Shown: positions 44,000-52,964, counted from the stretch's first letter. The stretch is 64,000 bases of DNA from Salirhabdus sp. Marseille-P4669 (GCF_900240405.1 NZ_OEQK01000001.1:558001-622000), one strand, 5' to 3'. Notes: generated by a model from the letters alone, not told the origin. Translations and numbers: made by a program.

Positions 44000-44950
44000 T
44001 TGCAATCAGAGAAAACGAAAAAGCCGATGAGCAAAAGAAGAAAAATAACGTTCATCGTATTAGGTATCATGCTTGTGTTGATTGTTGGGATTGTAGGTTA
44101 TGCATATAGCATTTATCATAACGTGAAAGAAACTGTGGATGAAGAAATGTATAAACCGGTAGATAGTATTGAACATACACCGGAGCAGAAGGAAAAAATC
44201 GAAAAGAAAAAGACATTAAATATTTTATTAATGGGTGTGGACGAAAGGGAATACGATAAAGGTCGAACCGATACGTTGATTATTTTATCGATCAACCCGA
44301 ACAGCAATAAGATGCAAATGATTAGTATTCCTCGTGATACAAGAACAGAGCTTGTTGGACTTGGCTTTGAGGACAAAATCAATCACGCATATGCTTTTGG
44401 AGATGTTAATACAACAATTGAAACCGTTGAGGCATTTGCAAACATTGAATTAGATTATTATGTGAAAATGAACATGGAGGGCCTCGTTGATTTAGTTGAT
44501 GCGGTAGGTGGCATAACGATCAATAATCCATATGATTGGGAGCAATCCGGTTTTCATTACAAAAAGGGTGAGCTTTCCATGAATGGGGAACAAACGATGG
44601 GATTTGTTCGTATGCGTAAAATGGATAGTGATTTTAACCGAAACGATAGGCAGCGTATCGTCATTGAAGGAATTCTGAAAAAAGGTGCTTCCGTTGGGTC
44701 GATTACAAAAATTGATGACGTGCTTGATGTATTGGGAGATAACATGGAGACGAATTTAAGCTTTGATGATATGAAGAATTTGTTTAAAAACTATCGAGAT
44801 ACGAGAAAGAACTCAACAACGTACCAAGTTACAGGTACAGGTCAGTATATGGAAAATGGAAATGGCCAAAACATATACTACTTAATTGTTCCGGAAGAAG
44901 AACGGGATAAGGTACATGGAATGATAGTCCATTTCAATAATGAAATGTAA
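44000..44950 (+). CDS. LytR-CpsA-Psr (LCP) family cell-wall transferase
   Basis: This protein of about 316 residues attaches teichoic acid or other anionic glycopolymers to peptidoglycan. A basic N-terminus leads into a membrane span (about residues 18-40), followed by the extracellular LCP domain with LLMGVDEREYDKGRTDTLIILSINP, ISIPRDTRTEL and GGITI. TTG at 44,000 has GGAGTGA suitably placed; GTG at 43,991 is the alternative and adds three residues. It is a single gene between the repeat array and a terminator. Confidence 0.92.
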   Translation: MQSEKTKKPMSKRRKITFIVLGIMLVLIVGIVGYAYSIYHNVKETVDEEMYKPVDSIEHTPEQKEKIEKKKTLNILLMGVDEREYDKGRTDTLIILSINPNSNKMQMISIPRDTRTELVGLGFEDKINHAYAFGDVNTTIETVEAFANIELDYYVKMNMEGLVDLVDAVGGITINNPYDWEQSGFHYKKGELSMNGEQTMGFVRMRKMDSDFNRNDRQRIVIEGILKKGASVGSITKIDDVLDVLGDNMETNLSFDDMKNLFKNYRDTRKNSTTYQVTGTGQYMENGNGQNIYYLIVPEEERDKVHGMIVHFNNEM

Positions 44951-44956
44951 GAAATA

Positions 44957-45003
44957 GCGTGGAGATGCTCCGATTGGACGGAGTGTTTCCACGCATTTTT
45001 TTG
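44957..45003 (+). terminator. Terminator after the LCP gene
   Basis: The arms 44957-44972 and 44979-44994 (GCGTGG...CCACGC outermost) form a long imperfect stem followed by a T-run. Confidence 0.8.
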
Positions 45004-45030
45004 TGTGCTTTTCACATAAAACAAGCTATT

Positions 45031-45101
45031 TTGTTCAAAATAAACAAATATAATGACAAAATTGAACATTTTAGGTTGACAATTATGTTCAAAAGTAACA
45101 T
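45031..45101 (+). promoter_or_regulatory. Three TGTT-N7-AACA operators upstream of the DeoR regulator
   Basis: TTGTT-N7-AACAA (45031-45047), ATGAC-N7-AACAT (45053-45069, weaker) and ATGTT-N7-AACAT (45085-45101) share a 17-bp dyad with identical spacer length. The last sits inside the promoter spacer. Centre distances are 22 and 32 bp, about two and three helical turns. They probably bind the DeoR protein encoded next. Confidence 0.65.
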
Positions 45102-45104
45102 AAT
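45076..45104 (+). promoter_or_regulatory. Promoter of the deoR-dtnK-pdxA2-gntP region
   Basis: TTGACA (45076-45081) and CATAAT (45099-45104) are separated by 17 bp. One dyad operator occupies the spacer. Confidence 0.75.
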
Positions 45105-45170
45105 GTTGTTAGAAGTTATCAAACAACGTTGCGATTGATGATAATTTATTACATCGAAAGGGTTGATTTT

Positions 45171-45920
45171 ATGCACCCGACGAAACGTAGAGATTGGGTT
45201 TTGCGCGTATTGCAAACCGATGGAAAAGTAGAAATCAATTCCTTGTCAGAAGAGCTAGATGTCTCTCCAATGACGATTCGTAGAGATTTAGATCAATTAG
45301 AGGAAGAGGGGCTCGTAATTCGGGTTCATGGTGGAGCAATCCTTGCCAAACCACTTATTACGGAAACGCCTTTTTCTGCAAAAGAAGGTCGTCAAACGGA
45401 GCAAAAACGCCAAATAGCGAAAAAGACACTTTCCTTAATTAAAGATGGTCAAACAATTTTATTGGACTCAGGAACAACAACATTAGAGATTGCAAGACTA
45501 TTGAAAACGAGAAACAACCTTACTGTTATTACAAATGACATAAAAATCGCTGCCGAATTATTAGAAAGCAATTTGAAAGTAATTGTAACAGGTGGCGAGC
45601 TACAAAAGGATGTGGGAGCTTTATTTGGACCACAAGCCCACATGTTCTTAAAAGATATTAATGTGGATGTGTTCTTTTTAGGGGCACATGCAATTGACGT
45701 CCAAGCTGGAATCACATCGCCTACATTTGAAAAATCACTGATGAAACAAGTGATGATTGAATCAGCTGACAGCACTTGGCTAGTGGCCGATTCTAGCAAG
45801 CTAAATCAAAAGGCATTTTCAAAGGTTTGTGGATTTGATCGTATTTCAGGCTTTATAACCGACGATGACATCCCTTCAGAAAATAAAGAAAAGTTCTCAG
45901 AATATATTCGATTTTTATAA
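45171..45920 (+). CDS. DeoR-family transcriptional regulator
   Basis: This 249-residue repressor has an N-terminal DeoR winged helix (INSLSEELDVSPMTIRRDLDQLEEEGLVIRVHGGAI) and a C-terminal sugar-phosphate sensor domain with LLDSGTTTLEIARLL and GADSS-like ADSSKLN motifs. The ATG at 45,171 follows GAAAGGGTTG; upstream in-frame starts overlap the promoter region. It precedes a four-carbon acid sugar kinase, PdxA2 and GntP, and would sense a phosphorylated four-carbon acid. It probably represses its own promoter. Confidence 0.9.
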   Translation: MHPTKRRDWVLRVLQTDGKVEINSLSEELDVSPMTIRRDLDQLEEEGLVIRVHGGAILAKPLITETPFSAKEGRQTEQKRQIAKKTLSLIKDGQTILLDSGTTTLEIARLLKTRNNLTVITNDIKIAAELLESNLKVIVTGGELQKDVGALFGPQAHMFLKDINVDVFFLGAHAIDVQAGITSPTFEKSLMKQVMIESADSTWLVADSSKLNQKAFSKVCGFDRISGFITDDDIPSENKEKFSEYIRFL

Positions 45921-45990
45921 AAAACGTCTAGGCTGAGCGCCTTATACCCAAGGTGCTTATCCTTCTCAACATCATCAGGAGGTGGACAAC

Positions 45991-47298
45991 ATGAAGATTG
46001 GTATTGTAGCGGATGATTTAACAGGAGCGAATGCTACAGGAGTTCGTCTAAGTAAACAAGGCTTTTCTGCTGCAACGGTTGTCTATCGTGAGAGGATTCC
46101 AGATTCACACGAATTAGATGCAGTTTGTATCGATACAGATACCCGTTATCAAAAGGATGAAGTGATTGTAAGACGAATTAAAAAAGCGATGGAAAGCTTT
46201 CGGGAATGGGATGCTAAAGTGTTTTGTAAGCGGATAGATAGTACAATCCGCGGAAATATTGGTCTTGAAATCGATACAGTGCTTGATGAGGTTGGAGCGA
46301 ATAGTGTATCGGTTGTTGTGGCATCGTTCCCAGACTCCGGAAGAATTTCCTCCGGTGGCTATTTATTAGTAGATAGCATCCCGGTACAGGAAACGGATGT
46401 AGCGAAAGACCCAGTTCGTCCAATTACCCAATCCTATATACCAGAAATTATCCAGAAGCAAAGTAAACATACAGTAGCGCATATTGGATTAGATAAAGTA
46501 CTATCTGGAATTGATCCATTAAAAACAGCATTGGAAGCAGAGATTGATAAGGGGCATCGAATTATTGTCGTAGATGCCGTTACCGATGAAGAAATTGAAA
46601 CAATTGCCGAAGCGATGGTATTAATTCCGGATATACCAATGGTTCCAGCTGACCCAGGTCCGCTAACGGTTGCGTATTCAAAGGCCTATTTAAACCAATT
46701 GGTATCCCAAAGCAAGGTTATTGTAACCGTTGGAAGTGTGACTACATTAACAGGTCGTCAGCTTGCCTATTTAAAGGACAAAACAAATTCAAATCCGGTT
46801 TATGTTTCTGCAGAAAAACTAGCGACGTTAAATGGCTCTTGGGAAGTAGAAGTGCAACGTGCAGTTGAGGAAGCATTGGAAAGAATTAAAGAAGATGATG
46901 TGTTGATCATTACAACACACAAAGAAGGCACTAACATTCTTGATTTAAAAGCGAAAGCAGTGCTAGAAGACACAACACAGGATGCCTTAGCAAAACGGAT
47001 TACCGATGGGCTTGCGAAAATTACCAGAATCGTAATGGAGCGAACATCCTACTCCATTCAAGGCTGCTTTACAAGTGGTGGAGATGTAACAGCCTCCCTT
47101 TGTGCAGTATCGATGGCAAATGGCATTAAGCTAGAGGATGAGGTTTTACCACTAGCAGCATATGGAACGATGATTGGTGGACACTTCCCAGGCCTTCCGA
47201 TGGTAACAAAAGGCGGAATGGTAGGGGATCGAAAATCAATTTACGATAGTGTGAAGTTTTTACGAACAAAAAATACAAGAAGAGGTGCTACAACATGA
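45991..47298 (+). CDS. Four-carbon acid sugar kinase (DtnK/DenK/OtnK family, formerly DUF1537)
   Basis: This 435-residue kinase phosphorylates D-threonate, D-erythronate or a related four-carbon acid at O-4. The N-terminal [25 protein letters not shown] and [12 protein letters not shown] motifs and the C-terminal [12 protein letters not shown] and [21 protein letters not shown] nucleotide-binding stretches are characteristic. ATG at 45,991 follows AGGAGGTGGA. The stop overlaps the pdxA2 start (ATGA). Kinases of this group next to PdxA2 have been shown in other bacteria to yield DHAP from D-threonate, and D-erythronate is processed by a related set. Which isomer is used here is not visible. 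Confidence 0.9.
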   Translation: MKIGIVADDLTGANATGVRLSKQGFSAATVVYRERIPDSHELDAVCIDTDTRYQKDEVIVRRIKKAMESFREWDAKVFCKRIDSTIRGNIGLEIDTVLDEVGANSVSVVVASFPDSGRISSGGYLLVDSIPVQETDVAKDPVRPITQSYIPEIIQKQSKHTVAHIGLDKVLSGIDPLKTALEAEIDKGHRIIVVDAVTDEEIETIAEAMVLIPDIPMVPADPGPLTVAYSKAYLNQLVSQSKVIVTVGSVTTLTGRQLAYLKDKTNSNPVYVSAEKLATLNGSWEVEVQRAVEEALERIKEDDVLIITTHKEGTNILDLKAKAVLEDTTQDALAKRITDGLAKITRIVMERTSYSIQGCFTSGGDVTASLCAVSMANGIKLEDEVLPLAAYGTMIGGHFPGLPMVTKGGMVGDRKSIYDSVKFLRTKNTRRGATT

Positions 47299-48308
47299 CA
47301 AATGTAAAAGAAATTATCGCAATTCCAATGGGAGACCCAGCAGGTATTGGACCAGAAATTACCGCGAAATCACTTGCGAACAAAGAAATTTACGATATGT
47401 GTAAACCAGTAGTTGTAGGAGATGCGAAGGTTTTTGAGAAAGCGATTAATATCGTAGAAAAAGACTTAAAGGTAAATGTTATTTCCAAGCCATCTGAAGG
47501 TAAATTTGAGTATGGAACAGTGGATGTAATCGACTTAAACAACATTGATATCGACAAGTTAGTTTATGGTGAAGTTCAAGCACAATGTGGTCAGGCAGCC
47601 TTTGAATATATTAAAACATCTGTTGAACTTGCTAAAAATGATGAAGTAAAAGCATTAGCAACAACACCAATCAACAAAGAATCACTAAAAGCGGCAAAGG
47701 TTCCATACATTGGCCATACGGAAATGCTAGAAGACTTAGCAGATACAAAGGATCCATTAACAATGTTCCAAGTAAACGGCATGCGTATCTTCTTCTTAAC
47801 TCGTCATTTATCTTTAAAGGATGCAATAGCACAAATGACAAAAGAAAGAGTACGCGACTACTTAAACCGTTGTGACAAAGCACTTCAACGTTTGGGTGTA
47901 GAAAACCGTAAGTTCGCTGTTGCTGGTTTAAATCCACACAGTGGTGAAGGTGGTCTATTTGGATATGAGGAAGTAGATGAAATCGGACCTGGTATTGAAT
48001 TAGCGGTTCATGATGGAATCGATGCAGTAGGACCAGTTCCAGCTGACTCTGTATTCTTCCAAGCACTAAATGGGAAATACGATGCTGTATTATCCTTATA
48101 TCATGACCAAGGACATATTGCTGCAAAAATGACAGATTTCCATAGAACGATTTCGATTACGAATGGTCTTCCATTCTTAAGAACTTCTGTAGACCATGGT
48201 ACTGCATTTGATATTGCAGGTAAGAATATCGCTTCAAGCGTAAGCATGGAAGAATGTATTAAATTAGCTGCAGAATATGCACCTAAATTTACAAAAGAAA
48301 CACTTTAA
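47295..48308 (+). CDS. pdxA2: PdxA2-type 4-phospho-threonate/erythronate dehydrogenase
   Basis: This 337-residue protein is homologous to PdxA of vitamin B6 synthesis but its context marks it as PdxA2. It would oxidise and decarboxylate D-threonate 4-phosphate to dihydroxyacetone phosphate. Metal-binding histidines are present at His171 (TRHLSL), His215 (NPHSGEGG) and His270 (YHDQGH); GDPAGIGPE and GHTEML are also conserved. It overlaps the kinase stop by four bases. True PdxA function cannot be excluded but no other B6 gene is near. Confidence 0.9.
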   Translation: MTNVKEIIAIPMGDPAGIGPEITAKSLANKEIYDMCKPVVVGDAKVFEKAINIVEKDLKVNVISKPSEGKFEYGTVDVIDLNNIDIDKLVYGEVQAQCGQAAFEYIKTSVELAKNDEVKALATTPINKESLKAAKVPYIGHTEMLEDLADTKDPLTMFQVNGMRIFFLTRHLSLKDAIAQMTKERVRDYLNRCDKALQRLGVENRKFAVAGLNPHSGEGGLFGYEEVDEIGPGIELAVHDGIDAVGPVPADSVFFQALNGKYDAVLSLYHDQGHIAAKMTDFHRTISITNGLPFLRTSVDHGTAFDIAGKNIASSVSMEECIKLAAEYAPKFTKETL

Positions 48309-48405
48309 TCAATGGGATGATTTACTTAGTCGAATAGGCTAGGTTATGGAAAGACAAAAGGGAGATGGGGATAGTTCGCTATCCTAATAAATAGAGATAA
48401 ATATA

Positions 48406-48434
48406 GGATAAGGGTGAATACATCACCCTTATCC
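48406..48434 (+). terminator. Stem-loop between pdxA2 and gntP
   Basis: GGATAAGGGTGA (48406-48417) pairs perfectly with TCACCCTTATCC (48423-48434). No T-run follows, so it may be an attenuator or stability element. Confidence 0.55.
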
Positions 48435-48446
48435 ATGCGTCTCAAA

Positions 48447-48460
48447 TGGAAACGCTTAAC
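48447..48460 (+). promoter_or_regulatory. Candidate cre upstream of gntP
   Basis: TGGAAACGCTTAAC fits TGNAANCGNWNNCW except at the second-last position. It lies about 25 bp before the gntP start. Confidence 0.4.
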
Positions 48461-48484
48461 ACAAAATTATAGGGGGAAAACGAG

Positions 48485-49885
48485 ATGGATGTTTCCAGTT
48501 CACAAATGATTTTAGGTCTAATTATTGGGGTAGCTTTATTAGTTATTCTAGTATTAAAAACAAAGATTCACGCGTTTATAGCACTTATTATTGCAGCTTC
48601 TATTACAGGTATCGTTGGAGGAATGAATCCAAACGATGTCGTTTCCACCATTACAAGTGGGTTTGGTAGTACGCTAGGATCCATTGGTATTGTTATTGGT
48701 TTTGGTGTTATGATGGGACGACTTTTAGAAGTATCTGGTGCAGCGGAAAAGCTAGCCTATACGTTAATTAAAACACTAGGTAAAAAGAAAGAAGAATGGG
48801 CAATGGCAGCTGCAGGTTACATTGTATCAATTCCTATTTTTGTTGACTCTGCGTTTGTTATTTTAAACCCATTAGTGAAAGCACTTTCTAGTAAAACAGG
48901 TAAGTCTGTAATCGGTTTAGGTGTCGCTTTAGGTGTTGGTTTAGCGGCGACTCACCACGCAGTACCACCAACTCCAGGACCACTCGGAGTAGCAGGTATC
49001 TTCGGTGCGGATATTGGTATGATGATTATTGCTGGTCTATTATTCTCGATTCCAATTATCATTGTTGGGGTTATGTATGCAAAGTGGATTGGGAAAAAGA
49101 TTTACCAGCTTCCTGCTGAAGATGGAGAAGGCTTTGTAAGACCAGATCAGCATAAAGTGTATGAAGAGTTTTTAGTAGCGGTGGATGAAAGAGAAAAAGA
49201 ATTACCATCATTAATGAAATCGATTATGCCGATTTTGCTACCGATTATTTTGATCTTCTTTAATACAACATTTACGGCACTCGTTGAATCTGGTGTGTTT
49301 ACGTTAAATGAAACCGTTCTGTCCTATATTCAATTTATCGGGAACCCAGTAATTGCAGTAGGGCTAGGTTTAATCGTAGCAATCTACACACTTGCTCGAA
49401 ATGCGAACAGAGAAGAAACGTTAGATCGTATGGAAGACGGTATCAAAACAGCTGGTATCATTTTGTTAGTAACAGGTGCTGGTGGTGCATTCGGACAAGT
49501 ACTTCGCGTAAGTGGTACAGGTGATGTGATTGCCGAACAAATTGCACAATGGTCCATTCCAGCCATTTTAGTTCCATTCTTTATTGCAACAATCGTTCGC
49601 TTGATTCAAGGTAGTGGTACAACTGCTATGATCACAGCTGCATCTATTTCTGCTCCAATTGTAGCAAGCTTAGATGTAAACCTTGTATTAGCTGCACAAG
49701 CAGCCGCATTAGGTGCAATGATTTTCTCTTACTTTAACGACAGCTTATTCTGGGTTGTAAACCGAATGATGGGCATTAAAAATGTAAAAGAACAAATTAT
49801 GGTATGGTCTGTACCAACAACAATTGCATGGTTTGTAGCACTAATCACACTTCTTATTGCAGACTTTGTAGTAGGAATGTTTTAG
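48485..49885 (+). CDS. GntP-family gluconate/sugar-acid permease
   Basis: This 466-residue permease has about 12-14 hydrophobic segments and GntP hallmarks such as SGFGSTLGSIGIVIGFGVMMGRLLEVSGAAE and GLAATHHAVPPTPGP. Proteins of this family take up gluconate and other aldonic acids by proton symport. Position behind the kinase and PdxA2 suggests D-threonate, D-erythronate or a related acid. The ATG follows AGGGGGAAAACGAG. A strong terminator ends the operon. Confidence 0.92.
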   Translation: MDVSSSQMILGLIIGVALLVILVLKTKIHAFIALIIAASITGIVGGMNPNDVVSTITSGFGSTLGSIGIVIGFGVMMGRLLEVSGAAEKLAYTLIKTLGKKKEEWAMAAAGYIVSIPIFVDSAFVILNPLVKALSSKTGKSVIGLGVALGVGLAATHHAVPPTPGPLGVAGIFGADIGMMIIAGLLFSIPIIIVGVMYAKWIGKKIYQLPAEDGEGFVRPDQHKVYEEFLVAVDEREKELPSLMKSIMPILLPIILIFFNTTFTALVESGVFTLNETVLSYIQFIGNPVIAVGLGLIVAIYTLARNANREETLDRMEDGIKTAGIILLVTGAGGAFGQVLRVSGTGDVIAEQIAQWSIPAILVPFFIATIVRLIQGSGTTAMITAASISAPIVASLDVNLVLAAQAAALGAMIFSYFNDSLFWVVNRMMGIKNVKEQIMVWSVPTTIAWFVALITLLIADFVVGMF

Positions 49886-49888
49886 GAG

Positions 49889-49923
49889 AAATCCGCTCTG
49901 GAGACGCCAGAGCGGATTTTTTG
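49889..49923 (+). terminator. Terminator after gntP
   Basis: A perfect 13-bp stem (49889-49901 with 49907-49919) has a 5-nt loop and a T-run. Confidence 0.92.
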
Positions 49924-49929
49924 GTTTTT

Positions 49930-50025
49930 GGGTGCCTGGCACCACCCGAGATTTGTCGCAATTTGTCGGTGCTTGGAGCTTGGTTTGAGTGCCTGGCACC
50001 ACCCGCATTATGTCGAATCCTGTCG
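49930..50025 (+). repeat. Dispersed TGCCTGGCAC repeat, copies 2 and 3 in tandem
   Basis: GTGCCTGGCAC occurs at 49932-49942 and 49989-49999, 57 bp apart. Each copy is followed by CACCCG and then two TGTCG words. The minus-strand copy in the 3' end of glcF has the same order. Palindromic core plus conserved one-sided tail is typical of dispersed REP-like elements. Confidence 0.75.
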
Positions 50026-50130
50026 CTGTGATTCTCCCTCCCAAAATCCCTTTTCAAATAAATAGTAATATTCCGACCGCTTTTCCAATATATTGTAATA
50101 GGCGTATGGCCAAGTTTTTTTACCCAAAAT

Positions 50131-50144
50131 ATAAAGCGCTTACA
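50131..50144 (-). promoter_or_regulatory. Candidate cre upstream of the second aldehyde dehydrogenase
   Basis: Read on the minus strand, TGTAAGCGCTTTAT matches the cre consensus with one mismatch. The same ATAAARCGCTTACATA block occurs before the msmX-like gene at 52,951. Confidence 0.5.
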
Positions 50145-50165
50145 TACGGAAAGGGAGGAATGAAA

Positions 50166-51686
50166 ATGAAGTATGCAGCACCGAACAGTTCTGGGGCAGT
50201 TGTAAATTTTAAAGAGCGATATGACAATTTTATTGGAGGGGAATGGAAGCCACCAGTAAACGGCCAATACTTTGAAAACATTACACCTGTCACTGGGAAA
50301 GTGTTTTGTGAAGTTGCCCGTTCTACAGCTGAAGACGTGGAGCTTGCACTTGATGCGGCCCATGAAGCAGCACCAGCATGGGGGAAAACATCTCCAACAG
50401 AAAGAGCGAACATTTTAAATAAAATTGCAGATCGAATGGAAGAAAACTTAGAAATGCTAGCTGTTGCCGAAACATGGGATAACGGAAAGGCAGTGCGTGA
50501 GACATTAGCAGCAGACCTTCCATTAGCAGTGGATCATTTCCGTTACTTTGCAGGAGCTATTCGCTCTCAAGAAGGGACGATTAGTCAAATCGATGATGAT
50601 ACAGTAGCTTATCACTTCCATGAGCCACTTGGAGTAGTCGGGCAAATTATCCCATGGAATTTCCCACTACTAATGGCGACTTGGAAGCTTGCACCGGCTC
50701 TAGCTGCTGGAAACGCAGTCGTAATGAAGCCGGCTGAGCAAACACCTGCCTCCATCCATGTATTCCTGGAGCTTATTCATGATTTACTACCACCAGGTGT
50801 AGTGAATGTGGTAAATGGTTTTGGCTTAGAAGCAGGTAAACCACTTGCATCCAGCAGTCGGATTGCAAAAATTGCCTTCACAGGGGAAACTACGACAGGT
50901 CGTTTGATTATGCAATATGCATCAGAAAATATTATTCCAGTTACACTTGAGCTTGGAGGGAAATCTCCAAATATTTTCTTTAAAGATGTTATGGATCACG
51001 ACGATGACTTCCTTGATAAGGCCATTGAAGGAATGGTGATGTTTGCCTTAAACCAAGGGGAGGTTTGTACGTGTCCATCCCGCGCGCTAATTCATGAAGA
51101 TATTTATGATGAATTTATGGCTCGTGCGTTAAAACGAGTAGAGGCAATTAAAATTGGTCATCCATTAGATACTGAAACAATGATGGGAGCCCAAGCATCA
51201 ACAGAACAAATTGAAAAAATCACATCTTACTTAGATATTGGAAAGCAAGAGGGTGCAGAGGTGCTCATTGGTGGCGAGCGCAATCGTTTAGCTGGTGAGC
51301 TTGAAAGCGGGTTGTATGTGAAGCCTACCATTTTTAAAGGGCATAACAAAATGAGGATCTTCCAAGAAGAAATTTTTGGCCCTGTGCTCTCGGTAACCAC
51401 GTTTAAAGATGAAGCGGAGGCCTTAGAGATTGCAAATGATACATTGTACGGCCTAGGTGCAGGTGTTTGGACACGCGATTTCCATAAAGCATATCGCTTC
51501 GGTCGTGGAATTGAAGCAGGACGCGTCTGGACAAATTGCTATCATGCATATCCTGCACACGCGGCGTTCGGTGGATATAAAAAGTCAGGAATTGGGCGTG
51601 AAAATCACCATATGATGCTCGATCATTATCAACAAACGAAGAACCTCCTCGTAAGCTATAGTACAAAGGCGCAAGGATTCTTTTAA
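50166..51686 (+). CDS. NAD-dependent aldehyde dehydrogenase (ExaC/AcoD-like)
   Basis: This 506-residue aldehyde dehydrogenase resembles acetaldehyde dehydrogenases of the ExaC/AldB/AcoD group. Key residues are Asn165 (PWNFP), Glu262 (LELGGKS) and the catalytic Cys301 in [14 protein letters not shown] at 50,166 lies at normal distance from AAGGGAGGA; the frame stays open upstream through the dispersed repeats, but that part is not coding. A DUF779 gene follows after 21 bp, a pairing seen in other genomes. Short-chain aldehydes such as acetaldehyde are the likely substrates. It may be under CcpA control. Confidence 0.9.
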   Translation: MKYAAPNSSGAVVNFKERYDNFIGGEWKPPVNGQYFENITPVTGKVFCEVARSTAEDVELALDAAHEAAPAWGKTSPTERANILNKIADRMEENLEMLAVAETWDNGKAVRETLAADLPLAVDHFRYFAGAIRSQEGTISQIDDDTVAYHFHEPLGVVGQIIPWNFPLLMATWKLAPALAAGNAVVMKPAEQTPASIHVFLELIHDLLPPGVVNVVNGFGLEAGKPLASSSRIAKIAFTGETTTGRLIMQYASENIIPVTLELGGKSPNIFFKDVMDHDDDFLDKAIEGMVMFALNQGEVCTCPSRALIHEDIYDEFMARALKRVEAIKIGHPLDTETMMGAQASTEQIEKITSYLDIGKQEGAEVLIGGERNRLAGELESGLYVKPTIFKGHNKMRIFQEEIFGPVLSVTTFKDEAEALEIANDTLYGLGAGVWTRDFHKAYRFGRGIEAGRVWTNCYHAYPAHAAFGGYKKSGIGRENHHMMLDHYQQTKNLLVSYSTKAQGFF

Positions 51687-51707
51687 ACGCATAGGGGGTG
51701 TGGAAGG

Positions 51708-52043
51708 TTGGCGGAACAAGAGAAGGTGTTAGCAACAGAAGCAGCTGTTGAATTGATGGATATGTTAAGGGAAAAGCACGGCCCATTAATGTTTCATCAG
51801 TCAGGTGGCTGCTGTGATGGAAGCTCACCAATGTGCTATCCGAGAGGGGAATTTCGGGTTGGCAACTCCGATGTGTTGTTAGGCTGGATTCATGATACCC
51901 CTTTTTATATGTCCAAGGATCAGTACGAATATTGGAAGCACACCCAGTTAATTTTAGACGTTGTCGAAGGTCGGGGAGGCATGTTCTCCTTAGAAAACCC
52001 AGAAGGAAAACGGTTTTTAATTCGATCTCGTTTGTTTGAATGA
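51708..52043 (+). CDS. DUF779-domain protein
   Basis: This 111-residue protein of unknown function starts with TTG after AGGGGGTGTGG. The family motif HQSGGCCDGSSPMCYP contains a Cys pair plus a further Cys and could bind a metal; GRGGMFSLENPEGKRFLIRSR closes the protein. It is co-transcribed with an aldehyde dehydrogenase, as DUF779 genes often are, which suggests a role in the activity, maturation or protection of that enzyme. Confidence 0.88.
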   Translation: MAEQEKVLATEAAVELMDMLREKHGPLMFHQSGGCCDGSSPMCYPRGEFRVGNSDVLLGWIHDTPFYMSKDQYEYWKHTQLILDVVEGRGGMFSLENPEGKRFLIRSRLFE

Positions 52044-52051
52044 ATAGGCGG

Positions 52052-52088
52052 AATGCCCCTTTTGAGAAGGGGCATTTTTCTTTTTTTC
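52052..52088 (+). terminator. Terminator after the DUF779 gene
   Basis: AATGCCCCTT (52052-52061) pairs perfectly with AAGGGGCATT (52067-52076), followed by a long T-rich run. Confidence 0.9.
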
Positions 52089-52102
52089 ATTCGTAAATAG
52101 AG

Positions 52103-52440
52103 GGAATTCAGCAATTGAATGCGATAATCATCCAATGAGGTGGGGGAATTCATCAACATCGGCGAATAATCCTCCAAGCAAAGCTCGCAATTCGCCAACA
52201 TCCCCGAATAATCCTCCAAGCAAAGCTCGCAATTCACCAACATCCCCGAATAATCCCCCAAGTAAAGCTCGCAATTCGCCAACATCCCCGAATAATCCTC
52301 CAAGTAAAGACCGCAATCCTTCAACATCCCCGAGTAATGCTCCAAGCAAAGCCAACAATTCCCCACCACCCGCGAAAATTCCCCCAACCAAAGCCAAAAA
52401 TCCAACAACCCTCCCCAAAAAATCTCCGCAATTACCCTCC
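52103..52440 (+). repeat. 42-bp tandem array (2 x 21 bp), C-rich
   Basis: Eight units are in exact 42-bp register: the ATAATC-like core starts at 52124, 52166, 52208, 52250, 52292, 52334, 52376 and 52418. Half a unit later an AATTCGCCAAC-like core recurs. The middle four units are nearly identical; the outer ones decay. The plus strand is rich in A and C with few G, unlike the surrounding DNA. An open frame runs through the array into the next gene because 42 is divisible by three, but it lacks a start with a ribosome binding site. Confidence 0.93.
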
Positions 52441-52479
52441 ATCTATGCTATCCTATTCATAAAAACGGAGGGCAAGCGT

Positions 52480-52866
52480 ATGTTTCTAAAATCTATCCAT
52501 CACACTGCAATTATTTGCTCCAACTATGAAACTTCGAAAGACTTTTATGTGAATAAATTGGGCTTAGAGGTAATGCAAGAGGTTTATCGGGAGGAGCGAG
52601 ATTCCTATAAGCTAAACTTGGCTCTGAATGGTCAATATGTTATCGAATTGTTTTCCTTTCCGAACCCGCCAGAGAGAGCGAGTCGTCCAGAGGCTCGTGG
52701 CCTGAGACATCTTGCATTTGCAGTGGATGATGTGGAGGCTGCTATAGAAGCTTTACAAGACAAAGGGATTTCCTGTGAAGATATCCGCATCGACCCAACA
52801 AAGAATAAAAAATTTACCTTTTTCCAAGACCCAGATGGCTTGCCACTTGAGCTTTATGAGCAATAA
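52480..52866 (+). CDS. VOC-family (glyoxalase-like) protein
   Basis: This 128-residue protein of the vicinal oxygen chelate fold begins MFLKSIHHTAIICSNYETSKDFYVNKLGLEV and ends FFQDPDGLPLELYEQ. It has the paired beta-alpha-beta-beta-beta modules with candidate metal ligands in the HHTAII strand, the RHLAFAVDD strand and LPLELYE. It resembles small Firmicute proteins annotated as lactoylglutathione lyase-like, but the substrate is unknown. ATG at 52,480 follows CGGAGGG; the frame upstream is the repeat array and is not taken as coding. Confidence 0.85.
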   Translation: MFLKSIHHTAIICSNYETSKDFYVNKLGLEVMQEVYREERDSYKLNLALNGQYVIELFSFPNPPERASRPEARGLRHLAFAVDDVEAAIEALQDKGISCEDIRIDPTKNKKFTFFQDPDGLPLELYEQ

Positions 52867-52950
52867 GGAGAAGCTGTGCACAAAATCCTTTCCCATTTTT
52901 TGTGCACATTGTCCATACCAACCTATCTATGAAAAAGCTACAATGAATGT

Positions 52951-52964
52951 ATAAAACGCTTACA
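52951..52964 (-). promoter_or_regulatory. Candidate cre upstream of the msmX-like gene
   Basis: On the minus strand TGTAAGCGTTTTAT matches the cre consensus with one mismatch. It ends 16 bp before the ATG. Confidence 0.45.

Noticed and set aside
49930-50025. Sigma-54 promoter around TGGCAC
   Set aside because: No TTGCA-like -12 element at the right distance; the TGGCAC is part of a palindromic dispersed repeat.
49989-50165. N-terminal extension of the second aldehyde dehydrogenase
   Set aside because: It would begin inside a dispersed repeat without a ribosome binding site and is absent from the normal family layout.
52128-52479. Pro/Ser/Asn/Lys-repeat extension of the VOC protein and a Gly/Leu-repeat frame on the other strand
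   Set aside because: Array DNA; the VOC start at 52,480 has its own ribosome binding site and gives the family's normal length.
52875-52908. Inverted repeat TGTGCACAAAA/TTTTGTGCACA as a terminator of the VOC gene
   Set aside because: No T-run follows on either strand; it may be an operator or chance, so it is not listed as a feature.
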